A program made the translations under genes and the position numbers. DNA of 64,000 nt from Brachycybe producta. Taxonomy: Eukaryota > Arthropoda > Diplopoda > Playtdesmida > Andrognathidae. The stretch covers positions 255,501 through 319,500 of the forward strand of contig JAUPFP010000046.1 in assembly GCA_036925085.1 (NCBI GenBank). The letters run 5' to 3'. This document shows, piece after piece, positions 60,437 to 64,000 of this stretch. Within the stretch, counting starts at the first letter, position 1; each line of letters starts with the position of its first letter. Below the pieces are notes generated by a model, which was not told the DNA's origin, did no database searches, and saw only the letters and a list, made by a program, of their open reading frames with translations.

Positions 60437-60611
60437 TTTCGATTTTAAAGAGTAGAACACTAGAAACAGAAACACACAAAATGACAATCCAAAAAAAAAT
60501 TTGCTTTGTAACTAAACACAGGAAGTGAGCTTTAGGAGCGCCCTCTTGCGGTAGATAACAAACCGGAAGTGGCTGTAAAAATCTCACGAAGAGAAATCTG
60601 CTTATAGAGAG
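60437..60611. promoter_or_regulatory. Compact bidirectional promoter, PSMB1 / OSTC
   Basis: 175 bases between the two ATGs, with ETS-like sites CAGGAAGTG (60529-60537) and ACCGGAAGTG (60562-60571). No TATA box. Confidence 0.6.
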
Positions 60612-61433
60612 ATGGACGCTTTAACGGATGCGGTGGTCGCCTTTTACGGATTACCCTACAAAGTATTGCAATGTCCGAATATCAAGCTGAAGAAACCGTC
60701 GTACGTTCAGAAACCATCGGCCATGTTAGTCTTCTCGCTGGTGCTCGGATCGTACTTTCTCGTGACGGGAGGTCCGTAAGCCACGCCTTCTTTGCGTCGT
60801 CAGCCAGGACTTTCGCGGTCGTTTATGTGCACAGCGCACACAGTCACCGCATGTCCATCATAAGCGTCGTGCACGTAAACGTCCACGTAGGGCTCCACTG
60901 AAAACAGATGGGCGGAGTTATGGTCTATGACGTCACTGACTACATTTAATCAAAATTCCGATTATTTTCGTATTGCATAGGTATAATCTATGACGTCATC
61001 GTGGAACCACCGAGTGTCGGATCGACTACGGACGAACACGGACACACGAAACCGGTTCGTTTGTTCGTTGACAAATTGTCTGTCACCGGAACATGTATCG
61101 TTAACAGTACTTTCCCGTTTGATTTAATAGGTTGCGTTTATGCCGTATCGTGTGAATGGTCAGTACATCATGGAGGGATTGGCTTCAAGTTTCCTCTTCA
61201 CTCTCGGCGGACTCGGATTCATCATTCTAGATCACACTCACGAACCTTCGACTCCGAAACTCACTCGACTGTTGACAACTTCAGTCGGATTCCTTTGCAT
61301 TCTAACCTCCTTCTTCACTTGTCTCGTCTTCATGAAGATCAAACTACCGTAATAAGACTTCGCTTTTATAAAGTAATTGCTTAATTTGAACATTTTGTTG
61401 TTTCTCTTTTTTAGAGGTTATCTACAGAGTTAA
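60612..61433 (+). CDS. OSTC: Oligosaccharyltransferase complex subunit OSTC
   Basis: Small ER membrane subunit of the STT3A-type OST complex for cotranslational N-glycosylation. Four exons: 60612-60771, 60981-61054, 61131-61348, 61415-61433; 156 residues (human 149). [12 protein letters not shown], the first helix, [55 protein letters not shown] and the C-terminal MKIKLPGYL match the family throughout. The last exon is tiny (19 bases). Tail to tail with ZZZ3 across 160 bases. Confidence 0.96.
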
Positions 61434-61593
61434 AACCAAAAGACCAAAGAGAAAATGTCACTTTTACAAGATATATTTTGTAAAAAAAAAAATTAAAACA
61501 AAACCAAATGTCGCAATAAAAGTTTTACTTTCGATTCATTATGACTTGTGTGTTTCCTTGTTGTAAAAAGAAAAGAACACCTGATTGTTAGCC

Positions 61594-63445
61594 TCACATC
61601 GCTGGCATGTAATTCGGATCCAGATAATTATAATTTCCGTGGAACTGCATGTAATCTCCATCGACGTACGAAGAAGACTTTTTTGGATCTCGAATTGGCT
61701 CCAGACAATGACTCGACAAGTGGACTTCGTTTTCAAAGTCGCTGCAATTGGAACAAAAAAGAAATGGAAACTCAATAAATCTTAACGGTTGGCATTTTGG
61801 GAATATGTCACATTATTGTAAGATTATTCGCGAAATGCCGATTGTAAACGTGAAAAATAAAGAGACGAACGATATGGAAGACAGGGGACGGGAGACACCG
61901 ACTCACCCATCGATACATTTGTTGCAGAGGTCGACGGCATCGTCGGATGGACAATTCACGCAATGCCAACGAGTTCCGACAATCGGTTCGCAGTGACACG
62001 AATCACACTGTAAATAGAACCAACATATTTCGTCATGTTTTAAAATGAAAAATTAGGTTCAATATGATGATGTAAAGAATGACAAGATTTCTTTGAACTT
62101 TTGATTTTATCAAAGATTCTGATGGAGATCAGTAAAAGAGCACCAAACAAAACGTAATCTTTTAATTTGCAACCTTATATCCAATGTGTTCCGCTCCTCG
62201 TTGTTCTTTCATCTTCTTAAGCTTAAGATCTTTAAGAAACATAAGTTCCCTGTATTCTTCGGTATTCTTTAACTCTGCCGGAATCTCGTCATCTTCGTTC
62301 TATGCAAGAAAAACAAACCAAAATAAATATATACGATAAACTGAACTCGTAAAAAAAAGTTCAAACCGTTGATCCGTCCAACCGATTCGACCACCCGTAA
62401 TCGTTATCCACGCTGCTAGAACCAGAGAAATTACAAGACGTGCTACTGGCGTCATCGTCGAACTCGGACATGAGAACCGGAGGCTCGTAAGACGCCAAGA
62501 ACGTCGAAGGCTGAAAGAGAAATCGGTTATGACGATGTTGTCGATGATGGTGATGAGGTCCCGCCTTCCTCTGATACGTTGACATATTTGGAATACGACC
62601 GGGAACCGGAAGTCCTGCTTTCGTCAGTTTGATGAAGTATTTCTGAACTCTACTCGCAACCTGCTGAGGAGTTCGATTCACGAGTTCCTTTGCTATTTTC
62701 TCCCATCTCCTCGCTTCAACTTCTTCCGGTGGATGCTTAACCAAAAGTTCTTCAAGTTTTTTCTGTTCTTCGATGCTCCAAAGTTGATTAAACGTCTGAG
62801 ATTTGTTCATGCCGAATAATCGACCTCGTACGAGAAACGGAATCCCACAATCGTCGGAATCGGTCTTCACTTCCAAAGCTGATGAAGTTCCGGCAATTCC
62901 TTCGCCATCCGAAGTTGCGATTCCACCTCCTCCGAACGACGTCGAACCCTTTTTCTGCCGAGTTACGTGTCTGTGACCAGAACTTTGAAGTAAATTAAAG
63001 TTATGTGTATACTTGGAGAAATCAATAATCGGCAGAGAAGCGATTCTTTGTAGTCCTGGTAAGTTTAAGTCTTCGTTTCTTTGTAACCTTTCGACAAATT
63101 CGATCGGATTTGAAAGAGCTTCTCTCTCGGCTTCGGCCAAACGATCCAAATCCTAATTTTAAACATAAAATTAACGTCATATTAACAGCAGAATAAAATA
63201 TCGCGCATAAATTGAACACAAACGCTGATGGCTTTCATTCGTTGAGCTTCTAAAATAGCGACAGTTCTCAACAAGTTCAGATAATCGGCGTTTCCTTTCA
63301 AAGCCAATTCATCGGATTCAAAGTAAAACTCGCCGATATCCGAGTCGAAAGTCCGGCCAAAGACTGTACATGCGCCTTTCTCAGTCTCCTTAACATCGTT
63401 AAGTCCTTTCAAATCATTTCTTTCCTCAGATATTACGTTGTCCAT
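61594..63445 (-). CDS. ZZZ3: ZZZ3-type protein (SANT/Myb plus ZZ zinc finger)
   Basis: Subunit of the ATAC histone acetyltransferase complex; its ZZ finger reads the histone H3 tail in vertebrates. Five exons, reverse order: 63445-63224, 63152-62367, 62299-62174, 62007-61907, 61741-61594; about 460 residues. The Myb/SANT region reads FNQLWSIEEQKKLEELLVKHPPEE... then KIAKELVNRTPQQVASRVQKYF and TKAGLPVPGR. The linker has PSTFLASYEPPV, then EEYRELMFLKDLKLKKMKEQ. The ZZ finger starts CDSCHCEPIVGTRWHC and continues CPSDDAVDLCNKC...H...H. About half the vertebrate length because the long N-terminal region is absent. Phases join exactly. Confidence 0.94.
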
Positions 63446-64000
63446 ATCATAAAGTCCCGCGTCTTAGAGTCTTATCCGGAAACTCCTTTGATTCATTTGT
63501 GGAAAGAAGCTTAGAAGCCTTAGCGTATACCAATGTCTCTCATCGAAACAAGAAGCTTGTGACGTCATACGGGTTGCACTTAAAATTTAGTATTGTCATT
63601 TGGTCTAATACAAAAGAAATTATGTCAAAAATTCGCCACAGCTTAACCAAAAGTGTTCTTCAGTTTTCACTGTTATTATCCCTTTTTTATTAAGACAAAA
63701 TGACACAAACCTAAATTTATCATCAACCCGTCTGACGTAAAAGGCGTCTTCTTACGATGAAGCTGGTATATTCCTACGCTTTTACGATAGATATGTGGCA
63801 GCGGGGTGAACTAACGTGGCGTTTAATACCACGTAATCTGTAGAAGGTGGCCAACTTAGGTCACCCATTTGGACTGTTAAATACGACTTCAACTATAGGT
63901 GGTCATAGCTTGGTTCGAAATTCAAGAAATAACTTGGGATTTGAGACACAATTTAAAGTTTAAACTCTACAAAAGTTTAAAACATAGAAAATTGTGACAT
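63446..64000. other. 5' flank of ZZZ3, no gene seen
   Basis: Promoter side of ZZZ3 and the window edge. I see no TATA box, repeat family member or supported reading frame. Confidence 0.5.

Noticed and set aside
1-64000. Retrovirus-like, LTR, Polinton or LINE remnants
   Set aside because: No reverse transcriptase, integrase, capsid or polymerase-like coding fragment and no LTR pair could be seen; the repeats present are small non-autonomous palindromic DNA elements.

Overview
The window is animal nuclear DNA. It is AT-rich and gene-dense, with about 16 protein genes in 64 kb, and most genes are cut into many short exons by small introns (mostly 45-90 bases, with a few longer ones carrying repeats). 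The gene set (an LDL-receptor-type receptor, SCAI, ZZZ3, USP20/33, BAG6, a GBP-type GTPase, GT31 glycosyltransferases) is metazoan. The compactness and short introns would fit a small-genome marine invertebrate such as a sponge or another early-branching animal, but the sequence alone does not fix the phylum.

Layout. 1-4080 (+): 3' part of an LDLR/VLDLR-type receptor. 5413-10485: a cluster of short secreted-peptide genes, two in a ~1.1-1.3 kb inverted duplication (one copy looks broken) and a diverged third. 11638-13546 (+): trypsin-like serine protease. 16649-19716 (+): GPCPD1-like phosphodiesterase. 20840-21695 (+): V-ATPase subunit G. 21979-26025 (-): guanylate-binding-protein-like GTPase. 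26507-27716 and 30472-31545 (+): two beta-1,3-galactosyltransferase paralogues. 33596-39289 (-): USP20/33-type deubiquitinase. 40635-42239 (-): deoxyhypusine synthase. 43347-47290 (+): SCAI. 50532-57060 (-): BAG6. 57852-58852 (+): EDF1/MBF1. 59320-60436 (-): proteasome subunit beta type-1. 60612-61433 (+): OSTC. 61594-63445 (-): ZZZ3.

Several genes sit head to head across short spacers (GBP-like/B3GALT, PSMB1/OSTC, BAG6/EDF1, DHPS/SCAI), and two of these spacers plus the EDF1 upstream region carry ETS-like or YY1-like motifs typical of housekeeping bidirectional promoters. Most of the genes are unlinked cellular functions (protein quality control, translation factor modification, N-glycosylation, chromatin). 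I see no operon-like logic apart from the tandem or inverted duplicates.

The non-coding space is dominated by palindromic non-autonomous DNA elements. The main family (here called A) has arms containing TTTTAGAAACTAGAAGGGTA and occurs about twenty times, in introns and between genes. A second (B) has GGGCGGAGCCAAC arms. Other fold-back elements and minisatellites occur singly. The most novel-looking coding item is the peptide family with layout signal peptide - acidic propiece - EKR - hydrophobic, glycine-containing mature peptide.
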